64,000 nucleotides of DNA from Bathymodiolus brooksi (GCA_963680875.1 OY804579.1:83813095-83877094), one strand, 5' to 3'; shown: positions 23,001 to 34,955, numbered from the stretch's first letter. Made by a program: numbers and translations. Notes: generated from the letters alone by a model not told the origin.

Positions 23001-25837
23001 AGATGTATATTTGAGGTAAACTTGATAGATTTGGACATATTGGTGTATGAACTATCTATCAAGTCTTTAAATATGTTTTTTAGTGTCTCAAAAGCCAAGT
23101 TGTATTTAACTAGATTTTTTTTAATGTGTTTAATAATAATAATTCAATTTTATATTCTATGGCTTGAAATATACAACACTTTGCTTGTAATAAAACATTA
23201 AATATATTAATAAATAATACATAATAAATGTTCAACATTATTGCCCTTTATTCAACATTTTGATTGGTTTATGGTGATATTAACGCCACTTTCAACAATA
23301 TTTCAGCTATATTGTTGGAATAAACCGGAGAAAACCACCGACCTGTCTCTAGTCACTGACAAACTTTATCACATAATGTTGTATCGAGTACACCTCACCC
23401 GAGCGGGATTTGAGCCCCCAAGACTGTTCTGTGATATACATAATGTATAATAAATGTTTAACATAATTGCCCTTTATGCAACATTTCGGCCATCAGGATT
23501 TATCAAGGATAAGTCAATAAATATGAACATTTTTGTCATTTCAGGAAGTTGTAAAAGATTTTGAGAGAAATCTACAAGATATGGTATCTATGTTTGTTGA
23601 AAGTATAATGGCATTTATGTCCCAGGCCAGAGACCTAGAAAACACTCATCATGAAAAACTCAGTGAAATTGCTTTACCAACAGTTGACAAGTTAGCCAAA
23701 AATGAACTTGATGATGAGATTTCAGAAGATGTCAGAATGGTAGGTTTACCTACAGGGAGTGGGGGTAAGGGTTATGGTTCCCAACGCCACTTTCAACACT
23801 ATTTCAGTTATATTGTGGCAGTCAGTTTTATTGGTGGAGGAAACCGAAGTGCCTGGAGAAAACCACCGACCTGCTGCAAGTCACTGACAAACTTGGTTGA
23901 CTTATAAGATGGATATTTATCTTCATTTATTGAACCAGTACCTCTCTTTGAAAGGCACGCCCTTATAAAAATGATAAATATTTAACAAAAATCTTATTAT
24001 TTAAATGATACAAGAAAATAAAAAAAAAAACTGATATCAGCCATTTCGAGTTTAAGTACCATTAATTGGAGGAAGAGGATTGAAGTTAGTAATATTCAGA
24101 AGTGTATGGATCTAATATTATTTAATAATTCTCAAGTTGTGCTTAGATGCCTTAATGTAAGGACTACATAGAAAATATTTTGCTTTGTATGCTAATAATG
24201 ATATAATTTTTAAAGACTACTATGTTAACCCCTGATTATATTGTCTCATAATAATTGTCATTCTGCGAATACGGGATATGAAGGTGATACCTGTGACAGC
24301 TTTCAAGTAAAATTCAGCTTGTTGGCCTTAACAATGCAGTGTTTATCACATTTCAGTAACAAATTCAAATCCAAGCACAAGACATACATTGTATGGGAGA
24401 AGCGTAATATAAAAAACACAAATTGCTTCCGTCTTCCTTTTTAGCTCACCTTGCAAAAGGCAATGTGAGCTTTGCCATCTCTTGGCATCCGTCGTCTGTC
24501 GTCCGTTAACTTTTCACATTTTAATCTTCTCCTCTGAAACCTCTTGGCCAAATGAACTGAAACTTGGTAGGAAGCATCTATGGAAAGTTCTCTCTAAAGA
24601 TGCTCATTTTGTCCCGATCTATTAACAAACATGGCCGCCACAGGAAAAAAAATGTTTCTGATTGGCCGATTTTTAGAAATCTTCTCCTCCGAAACCGCTT
24701 GGCCAAATGAACCGAAACTTGGTAGGAAGCATCTATGGAAGGTCCTCTATAAAGATTGCTCATTTCATCCCGATCCGTTAACAAACATGGCCACCACAGG
24801 CACTTCTTGTTTCTGATTGGTTCATTTCTAAAAAACTTCTCCATTGTAGTAAACTGTTAAAAGAGAGATAACTCTTGCCTTTAAACTGCTAAAAGAAAGA
24901 TAACTCTTGCCATTATCTCCCTTAGAAATTAACTAATGCTGATATAGTGCAACATGTTTATACTATACATTAGATGTAGGTATTTACATTTTAATATTCT
25001 TTTTGGCTCACCTTGCCAAAGGCAATGTGGGCTTTTGGCATCACTTGGCGTCCGTCGTTTGTTGTCTGTCATCTGTTAACTTTTCACATTTAATCTTCTC
25101 CTCTGAAACCCATCAGCCAAATGAACTGAAACTTAGTAGGAAGCATCTATGGAAGGTCCTCTCTAAAGAGTGCACATTTTGTTATGATCTATTACCAAGC
25201 ATAGCCACCACAGGCAATTCTTGTTTCTGATTGGCCAATTTTTAAAAATCTCCTCCTCTGAAACCGCTTGGCCAAATTAACCGAAACTTGGTAGGAAGCA
25301 TCTATGGAACGTCTTCTATGACGATTGTTCATTTCGTCCCGATCAGTTAACAAACATGGCCACCACAGGCAATTTTTGTTTCTGATTGGTCGATATCTAA
25401 AAAATCTTCTCCTCTGAAACTGCTGTTTGTTCTATGGTACTGGAAACAAGTGAGTTTTTTGTATCATTAAAGTCTGTTTGTTTTGTATCAATAGATTAGT
25501 TGGTGTTAGATTCATATAATGTTATTGTTCTATCTTAAGAACTTTTTTGTGGAAAAATGATGCTGAGCTATTTTACTATTTTCAGCTCTTTGTTGACAAA
25601 GATACCATTATAAATGCCATTTCAACATCACATGACTATCATTTACTAAAAATAGACAATAAGGAAGAAGATATGACCACACGAATTAACAACTGGATGA
25701 AAGGATTGTTGGAAAAAATTTATGAGGAGGAAGAAATTCAGAGAAATAGATTACGTGTTGTTGAAATCAATCACTTAGTTGATCATTTACGTGACGAAAT
25801 TGACAATCTGGAAGTTGGTCAAGCTGGAGGATACTGA
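17048..25837 (+). CDS. DRC3: Dynein regulatory complex subunit 3 (LRRC48), complete, ten coding exons
   Basis: Exons: 17048-17225, 17756-17872, 18462-18628, 19530-19676, 20448-20567, 21124-21236, 22017-22191, 22681-22812, 23545-23739, 25586-25837. They join to 1596 nt (531 aa plus stop), close to the about 523 aa of human DRC3. DRC3 is an axonemal protein of the nexin-dynein regulatory complex that controls ciliary and flagellar dynein. Residues about 55-175 form leucine-rich repeats ([48 protein letters not shown]), and an LRR cap follows. The rest is largely coiled coil with signature blocks [32 protein letters not shown] and [20 protein letters not shown]. Met7 (17066) matches the usual family start ([10 protein letters not shown]); the first ATG adds six residues. 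All introns are GT-AG except intron 6. The first exon's end is tandemly repeated downstream. Confidence 0.95.
17186..17471 (+). repeat. 47-bp tandem repeat made from DRC3 exon 1 end plus its 5' splice site
   Basis: Six copies start at 17186, 17233, 17280, 17327, 17374 and 17425. The first is the coding end of exon 1 (40 bases) plus the donor. Each copy has 'gattttggagatgttacag' and an 'ctttaaaagtaag'-type donor; copies 1 and 2 keep GTAAG, copies 3-5 have lost it. Odd and even copies differ at shared positions (gacgttac/ttgacctt versus gatgttac/tagacttt), so part of the array grew as a 94-bp dimer. Confidence 0.9.
17935..18275 (+). repeat. Two degraded SINE-A copies in DRC3 intron 2
   Basis: Bases 17935-18075 and 18146-18275 each retain the 'gtttgtcagtgacttac' part and the tail 'gaaatattgttgaaagtg' or a decayed version. 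Both lack the tRNA-like head. Confidence 0.7.
18668..19035 (+). repeat. SINE-B, full length, tRNA-derived
   Basis: The head 'cggtggtgtaatggttacca' carries a box-A-like sequence and 'gggttcgacccctga' is a good box B, about 50 bases later. A middle part ('gactggttggctcggaatca') and a tail follow: 'atatagctgaaaaattgctc' to 'ttaaacaacaatcattcact'. It lies in DRC3 intron 3. Other copies: 22434-22655, 26825-27118 (minus), 30074-30350. Confidence 0.85.
19705..19915 (+). repeat. SINE-A in DRC3 intron 4
   Basis: Box B 'gagttcgaatca', the central 'gataaagtttgtcagtaact' and the tail to 'aacaccataaacc' are present. The first part of the head is missing. It begins within 30 bases of the exon 4 donor. Confidence 0.8.
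20630..20840 (+). repeat. Repeat with 'ccctcttataag' ends
   Basis: The start 'attagtccccctcttataag' resembles the repeat at 45255-45425, which also has internal 'cttataagaggggtgatc' motifs. Probably a small MITE family; borders uncertain. Confidence 0.4.
21237..22016 (+). other. U12-type AT-AC intron (DRC3 intron 6)
   Basis: The 5' splice site is ATATCCTTTA (21237-21246), matching the U12 AT-AC consensus ATATCCTTT exactly. The branch site TTCCTTAAC (21999-22007) also matches perfectly. The intron ends in AC (22015-22016), 10 bases after the branch adenosine. There is no GT donor near the end of exon 6. Joining 21236 to 22017 gives an in-frame Ser codon ([20 protein letters not shown]) that aligns without gap to the human protein in this region as I recall it. 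Confidence 0.93.
21690..21860 (+). repeat. Bivalve repeat with 'gagcaggaactgctcaccc' core
   Basis: The core is followed by 'gagttcaccacccgtttttg' and 'gtgggggcttgc'. The same core is at 46383-46505, and a reverse relative is at about 59740-59890 ('ggggtgaactcctgc'). It lies inside the U12 intron. I associate this repeat with mussel genomes, from memory. Confidence 0.6.
22212..22655. repeat. SINE-A tail (minus) and 5'-truncated SINE-B (plus)
   Basis: Bases 22212-22275 are a SINE-A tail in reverse. Bases 22434-22655 are SINE-B from its middle part to the 'ttaacaacaataagtcact' end, which falls just before the DRC3 exon 8 acceptor. A tRNA-like head is absent. Confidence 0.75.
23255..23425 (-). 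repeat. SINE-A in DRC3 intron 8
   Basis: Tail and central part are present in reverse: 'tttcaacaatatttcagcta', 'cactgacaaactttatcaca', 'gtatcgagtacacctc'. Confidence 0.8.
23765..23900 (-). repeat. SINE-A beginning 25 bases after DRC3 exon 9
   Basis: The reverse tail 'tttcagttatattgtggcag' and 'attggtggaggaaaccgaag' part are present, ending at 'caagtcactgacaaac'. The head is missing. Confidence 0.8.
24442..25430 (+). repeat. Two family C copies in DRC3 intron 9
   Basis: Copies begin at 24442 ('agctcaccttgcaaaaggca') and 25010 ('ggctcaccttgccaaaggca'). Each has two or so internal units with 'acaaacatggccaccacagg' and 'gaaacttggtaggaagcatc'. Between them are short 'agagataactcttgcc' repeats (24870-24920). 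Confidence 0.8.
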
Positions 25838-26820
25838 TTTCTGAAATTCACATATTTATAAAGTGAAAAAAATATACACTGTATTTGGGATTAATTTATT
25901 TCAATCAATGGAAAAACGTAGGTGAAGCTTATCTCCCTTGTCTAATAATTGATTGTAATAAAGGGAGATAATTTGATTGAAATAAAGGGAGATAATTATT
26001 TATTGAGCAATAGTCATCAGAACTATTAGTTGGGTATATGTGATTTAGTAAATTCACAAATTATAGACTGAAACAAAATGTAAATATTTTGTAAAGCTTT
26101 TAGGAAACACTGCAATTTCCATGGTTTTAAAACTTCTGTGAGCTATGAACCTTTCCAAAACCATGAAAATTGGTTTCAAGAAAAAAAAAGTGATTTCACA
26201 GTACTGGTAATTTGTGTTGTCTTGGGTATAATTTTTTAATACTTTCAACCCAAAGTACTATACAGAAACAAGTTCTGTTTTATATACTTTGGAAATTGCA
26301 AATACAAAAAAATGTATTTTCTGATAAAGATTACTGTGATAAATTTTTATTTTATTATTATGTTGTATATAAAATAAAATAAAATTAACATAATATAAAA
26401 ATTAGTTAGTAATCTTTTATGTATTCCCAAGAAAGCAAGATCATTAGCATGTCAAAGTTGATAATATTTTCATCTATTACTTCTCTTATATTTAGATTAC
26501 ACCTCTTGCCCACAAAAATTTTATATTTTTTAAGAGATTATTACAGGTGTACCTTGATGTGCATATCATTTATAAAGATCTGCATTACATAAAATTTACA
26601 ATTAACACACCATTACTCTTAGTGTATAATTAAATGAGTTAAGATTCCTGCCCATGGGAAGGTGTACTTTACAACTTTACATTGAAATGTTTGTAAGCGA
26701 CTTGTGGCAGATTTGTGGTTTTCTGTGATATTTTGGTTTCCTCTACCAATTAAACTGACCACCACATTTTAACTAAAATATTGCTGAAATTGGCGTCACT
26801 GTAGTTGTTTTTACAATGTT
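25838..26820. other. DRC3 3' untranslated region and DRC3/ATPAF2 tail-to-tail spacer
   Basis: AATAAA signals lie at 25957-25962 and 25981-25986, about 120-145 bases after the DRC3 stop, within repeated 'aataaagggagataat' units. On the minus strand, possible AATAAA-type signals for ATPAF2 occur near 26347. Bases 26660-26805 are a degraded SINE-A (plus). Confidence 0.5.
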
Positions 26821-26824
26821 TATG

Positions 26825-27118
26825 TTGTTACATTTCGATAAGATGATGATGTATCTTTGTACTAGACCAACATGCTCAGCGGGATTTTTCAATTGCTAAC
26901 TCACTGTAACAACAGTCCATGGGTAGGCATGTTGCTCCACATTATCCTTATTCTGAGCCAACCAGTCTTTGCTCTTACTCCTTAATGTTGCATACTTAGC
27001 AGAGAAGCAACAAATACCAATTTAATATTCTTTAGTTTGACTCAAACGGGGCTCAAACCTAGATCTACCACACTCAAGGTGAACAGACTAACCATTACAT
27101 TCTTCATGGCGAAAAAGG
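26825..27118 (-). repeat. SINE-B, near full length
   Basis: The reverse of the 18668 copy: 'gactagaccaacatgctca'-like part, 'ccaaccagtctttgctctta' and a box-B complement 'cggggctcaaacc', ending in the decayed head near 27118. It lies just downstream of the ATPAF2 stop codon. Confidence 0.75.
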
Positions 27119-27465
27119 TTACAATATGTATAAATCTAGTTCTACAAAAGAGAGCTCATGGCCTTGACTATTTAAACATTTAAATGTTAGGACTACATAC
27201 AAGGCCATCAGAATACATAATTAGGAAACCATGCTCTACTTTGAACCAAAATAATCGCTCATTATGTTATATCACCGATAATGTGATATGTAACTAAACA
27301 TAGTGGTGAATGAAAAGGTATCTCACAAGAAATAGGACATAAACATTATAGAAATTGCAAAGACTACGGCTACAAGAGATAAAGGCAAAATTTCCGTTGT
27401 AAACTTGCGATTCTATTCTTCATTATTGTTGAAAATATAACAACAGCATAAAATTTAAATATTTT

Positions 27466-30400
27466 TTATAAATTATCTAAATAGAACAGTGATGCTTTCT
27501 TTTTTGTAGTCGTTGATTCACTTGACCAATAAATAAATAGTGTTGCTGCAGCTATTTTTGCTTGTAATTCTTCAATGTCAAGGTCATGATACCATTCTAC
27601 ATTTCCCCATTTCATCACCTACAATTTAAAAAAAAATGAAATTACCTATATAAAGTTGTGAATTCTTTTAATGTATACTCAAGAAATAATTGTCCTTGTT
27701 GAAATATGTCTTCATTCTAGAGATTACTAACAAAAGATTTCTAAACCATAACAAAAAGAAAGTTTAAACAATGATGGGGGGAAAATCATTAAACACAAAA
27801 ATGTCAACAATATATGCCTATGGAAATTCAAGGTCATGACTTGGGACAGGCAATAAAATGTGGCAGGATAAATCTTGTTAATAAAATCAGAACCCTCCCC
27901 CTCTTGATAATTAGATCTCCAACAAAAATCTTCTTATATGCAAACAAACATTCATTCCATTGCTGACTTAGTCTTACAGCAAACTCTAAATGATGAATGA
28001 TTTAACGGCAGCAGTTCAGACAAAATTATTAATTAATTCCTATCAGCATTACAAAATAAAATAAAAGTGATATTGAAACTTGTCTGAACCCAACCCTGAA
28101 TAAACTAGAATTTTGAATACACTGAGTGTAAGCTTTTGCTTTTAGTCCCATATTAATGCAATGCTATACTATATAATAAATATCTTGACCAAGTGGTACA
28201 CAATAGAATTTCTGTACATCTGTATCCAGGAGTTCATTAAAGAAGTACAGAAAAACATTATCTTGAACTTAGATAAGTCGTTTTCTCAGATAACTCGAAG
28301 TATAAACATGGTCTATTCATAAAAATTGTTAGACTAAGTTTGCCCTGATAACTCAAACTAAAATAGTAGCTCCCTTTGACTTCCACACAACAAAGTTTGC
28401 CTTTAATTTATGGTTAAATGCCACTTTCAACAATATTTGAGTTTTATCGCAGCTGTCAGGTTTATTGGTGGAGGAAACCAGAGTATCCTGAGAAAACTAC
28501 TGAGCTGCCGCAGGTTACTAACTAACGTTGTCACATAAAGTTGTATCCAGTTCACCTCACCAGGAGAGATAATCAAACTGACAAACTTTATCACATAAAG
28601 TTGTATCAAGTTCACCTCACCAGGAGAGATAATCAAACTGACAAATTTTATCACATAAAGTTGTATCAAGTTCACCTCATCAGGAGAGATAATCAAACTG
28701 ACAAACTTTATCACATAAAGTTGTATCAAGTTCACCTCACCAGGAGAGATAATCAAACTGACAAACTTTATCACATAAAGTTGTATCAAGTTCACCTCAC
28801 CAGGAGAGATAATCAAACTGACAAACTTTATCACATAAAGTTGTATCAAGTTCACCTCACCAGGAGGGATAACCAAACTGACAAACTTTATCCCATAAAG
28901 TTGTATCAAGTTCACCTCACCAGGAGAGATAACCAAACTGACAAACTTTATCACATAAAGTTGTATCCAGTTCACCTCACCAGGAGAGATAATCAAACTG
29001 ACAAACTTTATCACATAAAGTTGTATCCAGTTCACCTCACCAGGAGAGATAATCAAACTGACAAACTTTATCACATAAAGTTGTATCAAGTTCACCTCAC
29101 CAGGAGAGATAATCAAACTGACAAACTTTATCACATAAAGTTGTATCAAGTTCACCTCACCAGGAGAGATAATCAAACTGACAAACTTTATCACATAAAG
29201 TTGTATCAAGTTCACCTCACCAGGAGAGATAATCAAACTGACAAACTTTATCACATAAAGTTGTATCAAGTTCACCTCACCAGGAGAGATAATCAAACTG
29301 ACAAACTTTATCACATAAAGTTGTATCCAGTTCACCTCACCAGGAGAGATAATCAAACTGACAAACTTTATCACATAAAGTTGTATCAAGTTCACCTCAC
29401 CAGGAGGGATATTCAAACTGACAAATTTTATCACATAAAGTTGTATCAAGTTCACCTCACCAGGAGAGATAATCAAACTGACAAACTTTATCACATAAAG
29501 TTGTATCCAGTTCACCTCATCAGGAGAGATAATCAAACTGACAAACTTTATCACATAAAGTTGTATCAAGTTCACCTCATCAGGAGAGATAATCAAACTG
29601 ACAAACTTTATCACATAAAGTTGTATCCAGTTCACCTCACCAGGAGAGATAATCAAACTGACAAACTTTATCACATAAAGTTGTATCAAGTTCACCTCAC
29701 CAGGAGAGATAATCAAACTGACAAACTTTATCACATAAAGTTGTATCCAGTACACCTCACCACGTGTGTGAATCAAACTCTTAAAGAAATATAAAGATAT
29801 GAATTAAACAGACGAAGATCTTGGACAGAGTACCTGATAATCTTGTTCTAATCTAGACAACTGTACAGCAGTTACAACATCTATATGCTTAGCTACTAAA
29901 GCTAGCATTATCAGTAATGACTTTACTGTTTCGGTACCATATAAAAAACCTAAAAATAAAAAATATAAATAATAAAATTTCAATTCATTTTAAAAAAAAA
30001 CAGGATAAAAAGAAAACTTAGCTTGCAGATGTAGATTAGCTAAAATAAATGGCTGTGACTCTTCAATTTAATTTGAACCGCATCGGTGGCGTAATGGTTA
30101 GCGTGCTTGCCTCGAGTGCGGTAGATCGCAGACTCGGGAACAGAATAATATGTCTGAGTGGACTGACATGTCTACCTACGGACTGTTGTTTCAGTGAGCT
30201 AGCACTATAAAAATCCAACTCAGCGTGTTGGTCTAGTACAAACTGGACATCGTCATCATCATCATTTCACTGAATGTAACTTGTTCTCGCCATGATATAG
30301 CTGAAAAATTGCTCATTTGGCGTTAAGCAAAAATCACTTACTCACTCACTCTATTTAATTTGAACAGGTATAATTTGAAATCAAACTCGTCCAATGCCAA

Positions 30401-33400
30401 TTTGAACAGGTATAATTTGAAATCAAACTCGTCCAATGCCAATTTGAACAGGTATAGTTTGAAATCAAACTCGTCCAATGCCAATTTGAACAGGTATAAT
30501 TTGAAATCAAACTCGTCCAATGCCAATTTCAAGTTATTTATGTTATAGGGAGAAAGTCTTTTCTTAATAGAATTAATATTGATCATTTCTTGTGTCTGCC
30601 CCTGGCCAGTATCTAGACTCTTTTTGTTGTTAGGCATATCTTTATGATTTTAGTTGGTTTAAGAATTGTTTTTCATTTTCGCTGTCTTTTGTTTGTTTTT
30701 GAACATCAAACCTATCACTTGTTAAACCATCAACATTTACTAACGTTGTGTAATATAGATTGAATGTATCATCATATACATCAATATGACTCATAGCAGC
30801 AAAGTTAGATTTTTATTTATGAGCGATTTAATTCTAGCTTAAGTAGACCTAGAGTAAATAATGCAATCATGAATGAAAGAAGAAAAAGATATGTCTATAA
30901 AGTTCCAGTCCATTTTGTTTAGAATTTTCTGTTTGAAAGTCTACAGAGTTATAATACAAACCATGAAGTGGCCAATCGCCAAACGATAATAGATGTCTTT
31001 TTAATTTTTTGTACGTTTCAGGAGGAACATCTGGGCTGGCCAAACCTGTTGTAGATTCTATTTTTATTTCAAATCTACAATAAAAATAGATATGTACTAT
31101 TAAGAAGATCCTAGCCACAGCCCCATGGAGTGTGTGATGTTTAATCTAGTCAATAGTTACAAATTGGTGTCTAAAGAAAGAGGTCAAAACAGGATAAAAG
31201 TGCTTATACAACATTTCAGTAAAACCTATAGTACATTGTATGTTGGATCACCCATAATGTCATTATCATATTTCAGTACTATTTTGTTTTGTATACATAT
31301 CATCTCTTCATTAAAAAATCTCCTTTAATAATCTTTATTTTTCTTCAGCCTATTAGAAACTAGTATCATGTTACTACTAAATCAAACTAGATGTTAAATC
31401 AGAATGAGATCTTTAAATATATTAAAATTAATAAAGTTAAATATATTGACCAATCAAATAACACTTCTTAGTATGTGATTGGTATTAGTATCTCCAGATT
31501 TATAAGGTTCACTGCTGATTGATGTGACTCCATATGCCAAAACAGAAATTACAAAATAGATTCAGCAAACATCTTATTCTAATTAGATTGTTAATTCAAT
31601 GGCTGTCTATAATATTTAAATGTTTAGATAGTGCTGTGCATAAAGGTATAACATAGAATAGAGTATACACAAGTATAAAAGTATAACAGTCTAATTACGG
31701 AGAGCTACTAGTACCCTCTGGCTGTATGTAATTCTCATAAAATAAATAAAGAATTAAATTAAAAGTACAAAAAATCGAAAGTGAATCTGTGCAGGTTTTT
31801 CATTGTAGGTTTATATCTGTATTGCCATTGAAATTCCAATTATCAAAAGGGATAGGATCTCATTTGCAAGTTTAACCCCACCACATTGTTTAGCTTGTCC
31901 CAAGCCAGGACCTTGATTTACAATGCTATATCACACAGTCTCCCTTTTTTGTGTTCAATTGTTTTAGGTGAGAGGGAGAGGTGGATGTTCATTTTCTTGA
32001 TATTGGTGGAATTATTGATCATTATTGTTAAAACTTTCTTTACATAATTAATCAATGTTACCTGTTTCTTGCCCATTCTACAATAGGTTCCCAACACTTT
32101 AACTGGACCATAGCAAGGTCCTCTGGTTCTGACATTCTGTAACTAAATGTATGTACATTGAGTGATTACTTTATTCTATTATAAGCAGAAACAGAAATCT
32201 AAATGTAGTGATAAATTTATTAGGAAAATATTATCACCCATGAATTATTTCTTGTATACCCGAATTTAAAACCCTATGACAAGTCAGGAATTAGGTAATT
32301 TGTAATTTGCACTGCTCTTTAACTTTTGTTGCTACTTGAGTTTTGATTTAATATTATTTACTGTGGCAGTTGTTTCAGATCATGAGGTTAAGATGGATGA
32401 CAAAGTATTTGATCAGGTTATATATTATAGCTCTGATGTTAATCTGTGTAATGCATGGCTTTAGATCAAATCAATTCACTGCTACAACTACTTACTACAA
32501 TACACTGAAACCTGTCTAAACCTAACCATCTTCAGACCCACTATTTTGCTTCAGAATAAACAGGTGTTTGGTTTATACAGGTTAAATTAACAATAATTTC
32601 CTTCATTCAGTCTTTATTTTTAGTTTGGTTGATACAAGGTTCCAGTTTATTCAAGTTTTGGTTATACAGGTTTCACTATACTATTTCCCTGCCTTATGAT
32701 AGGTATATATAAACAAATACAAATGTATTGCCATATTCTATAATAAAAAATAAATAAAAAAATAAGTTTCAACAAACCATAGTGTATCTGTTTCTATAAA
32801 GTGTAGTGCATTCCGTACTAAGTCCTCTCTAGTTTTATGTGTAGGGTTGTCTAATGCTGTGTTACATAGTGATGTCTAGGAAGAAAAATATAATATTAAA
32901 CTCTTAATTTTTACAACTACAAACGTACATGCAAGATTCTGTACTAGATGGAAAACAAGCTTAAACAATCATGTGCTTGTAACATGTATCATAATTGTTT
33001 TCATTATACAATTGAAAGTCAATAATTTTTACTTCAAAAATGTATTTTTACAATTATAAACCAATGTAGAATGTAACAGTTAGAATTATAGTCCAGATAA
33101 TATGGGTAGTCTGTGGACAATAAACTGAACCAATCAACTTTCCTTGACATGTTGTCTCTAGAAAGCTAAACAAATTTAACCTTCCCCTAACAATAGTCTT
33201 TCAAAAATAAGCTTTATACATTTCAGCTTCTTATTTTCAATAATATTGGAAATCTACCAAATAATTTTCTTGATTATTTATATCCTAATCCTATTTTTTT
33301 TTTTATATTACCCTTAACAAAATTGTTTAATAATTTGTTTCAAAGTAGATAAACTTACTAAATGCATATAGTTTCTCTTGATTATTTTGTCTTGGGAGTT

Positions 33401-34955
33401 CCATTCTGTGGCTACAGCTAAGGCAAGTGCTTCACTTGGGACCTTAAAAATTTCCCCATTAGGTGTTTTCAGTTTTCTTTTATCTAGATTTACTTCAAAC
33501 CAACCTGAAACTATATAAAATTGTAATCACATAATAATACTAAACAATTTTTTTACATACACTTGTAGATGCACTGGGGTACACATATTTAGAATTTAGA
33601 TTACGGTTATGGGGTTTTGAAAACCACTTACAACAATATTTCAGCTATATTATTGTATTCAGTTAATTTGATGGAGAAAACAAATTACACAGAGAGCAAA
33701 AAAAAAACCACTAATAACAAAATTTCATACAAAAGATTGTATTTAAAGTACACCAAGCAATGGACAGAAAAAAATATTCACAAAACTGGCTCTAATGGCA
33801 TAAATAGATAACAGCTTCTACATACTATTAAAATTTGCATTTATTAAAACATACAGTAACCTCAACTCAGCTTACACGTTGTAGGTTGATTGATTGGTGT
33901 TTAATGCCACCTTTATAATTAGTATTTCAGCCATATTGTAGCATCATGTTGTAGATCGATTGTTTGGTATTTAATGCCAACTTTAGTATTTCAGCTATTT
34001 CGTAATATCTTGTTGTAAATTGATTGATTAGTGTTTAATATCGACTTAGTATTTCTGCTATATCGTAGCGTCATGTTGTAGATTGATTTATTAGAGTTTA
34101 ATGCCAACATTAGTATTTCAGTTGAATTGGAGTGTTATGTTCAGTAGTAGGAGAGGTAGGTGAATTCATCTTATTTTTGATAATGCAATTTGTACTTCTA
34201 ATTCCATGTAACAATATCTTAAGCTTAGGATAACAGTCCTGCAAACTAGCTACTTTTTGGGATAAAATAAGGTCAGTCAGTACTCACACTTCAACAAATG
34301 CTTAAATCATTTAACCAAATATCGAAGTTTTCAAACGTTCTCAAAGTTTTAATATAAAATATATCCGACAAGACAAATAATATTTAAATCAGAAAATGTT
34401 ATTTGTATTATTAAAAACAAAAAATAATAGTTTCTTACCATCTGAGTGAGTGATAGTTGCATTTTTGTAAAATTTCTTTACTTCTGAAAATGAAATGAAC
34501 ATAATTAATATAACAGCTATGGCACAAATGTAGAATATTTATACATAGAATATGTGTTACTTTGTCTTGTATGCTGACTGCATAGATATATGTAAATCAA
34601 ACATTCAATTCCTCATATATTATACATAGAAGGATCCACAGGGGGAGGGAAAATTTACTGGGATTTTTGTTTAAAAATTAGCAACAGGGTAACCATTTCA
34701 TCACCAAAAAACTATAGTGGTATAGCCTCTCCTTTTCTGAAAATCTGGATCACATTCATGTGAAATATTTCATATACACACTCATTTATTTTATCTATCA
34801 AAGATGAATTGTATTGAGGTGAAACAACTTAATGTTTCCAAATCTAATCATATATAATTATTAAATCTTGGCTAACCTTGTTGAGAATAACGTCTTTGGG
34901 CTATTGTCTGATTGAACCCTCCACCAAACAAAATAGCTCTGAGAGTGAGACTCAT
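27466..34955 (-). CDS. ATPAF2: ATP synthase F1 assembly factor 2 (Atp12-type chaperone), complete, eight exons
   Basis: Exons on the minus strand: 34955-34877, 34483-34439, 33504-33359, 32875-32778, 32142-32062, 31074-30962, 29949-29834, 27618-27466. They join to 831 nt (276 aa; human about 289). Every junction is GT-AG and in phase. The protein is the mitochondrial chaperone that binds the F1 alpha subunit during ATP synthase assembly. Residues 1-26 ([20 protein letters not shown], then RRYSQQ) look like a mitochondrial presequence: basic, Ser/Thr rich, no acidic residues. The ATP12 domain follows: [76 protein letters not shown] and [16 protein letters not shown]. Start codon chosen as the only in-frame ATG before the presequence. 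Intron 7 holds the 60-bp minisatellite. Confidence 0.95.
28405..28530 (-). repeat. SINE-A from which the adjacent minisatellite arose
   Basis: The reverse tail 'aatgccactttcaacaatat' and 'attggtggaggaaaccagag' are readable. The copy runs directly into the first minisatellite unit at the 'tcacataaagttgtatccag' segment. Confidence 0.8.
28515..29785. repeat. 60-bp minisatellite, about 21 copies, derived from SINE-A
   Basis: The unit contains 'aatcaaactgacaaacttta', 'tcacataaagttgtatcaag' and 'ttcacctcaccaggagagat'. This equals the internal SINE-A segment (cactgacaaactttatcacataa...gtacacctcgcc) plus a short linker. Copies are exactly 60 bp and nearly identical, varying at 'atccag/atcaag' and 'tcac/tcat'. 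Because 60 is divisible by three, long open frames run through both strands (28541-29794 plus; 29776-28427 minus); these are not taken as genes. It lies in ATPAF2 intron 7. Confidence 0.92.
30074..30350 (+). repeat. SINE-B with internal deletion
   Basis: The head 'catcggtggcgtaatggtta' and 'cctcgagtgcggtagatc' is joined directly to the 'cagactcgggaacag' middle part, with box B lost. The tail is intact up to a 'cacttactcactcact' end. Confidence 0.85.
30355..30530. repeat. 42-bp minisatellite, about four copies
   Basis: The unit holds 'aatttgaacaggtataattt' and 'gaaatcaaactcgtccaatg'. Copies are nearly identical (one 'tatagt' variant). A 14-residue period makes short open frames on both strands, considered artefacts. 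It lies in ATPAF2 intron 6. Confidence 0.9.
31080..32060. other. ATPAF2 intron 5, nothing recognised
   Basis: AT-rich sequence with short open frames only. No repeat matching the families in this window was seen. Confidence 0.5.
32505..32682. mobile_element. Small MITE with ACACTGAAACCTGTCTAAAC inverted ends
   Basis: The left end is 'acactgaaacctgtctaaac' and the right end 'tacaggtttcactata' is its near complement. The interior has repeated 'ttggtttatacagg' and 'tttggttatacagg' motifs. Related to 1935-2107. Confidence 0.6.
33615..34140 (-). repeat. Degraded SINE-A and four tandem copies of a SINE tail
   Basis: Bases 33615-33790 are a decayed SINE-A in reverse. Bases 33885-34140 hold four successive units of about 62 bp, each with a 'ttgattgattggtgtttaat' type start, 'gccaactttagtatttcagc' and 'gtaatatcttgttgta'. 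This is the reverse SINE tail repeated in tandem. It lies in ATPAF2 intron 2. Confidence 0.7.

Noticed and set aside
28515..29785. CRISPR-like array
   Set aside because: Units are contiguous without unique spacers and the locus is eukaryotic.
28427..29794. Open frames of 417 and 449 codons on opposite strands
   Set aside because: Both are read through a 60-bp minisatellite whose unit length is divisible by three; peptide repeats have a 20-residue period identical to the DNA unit and the array derives from a SINE.
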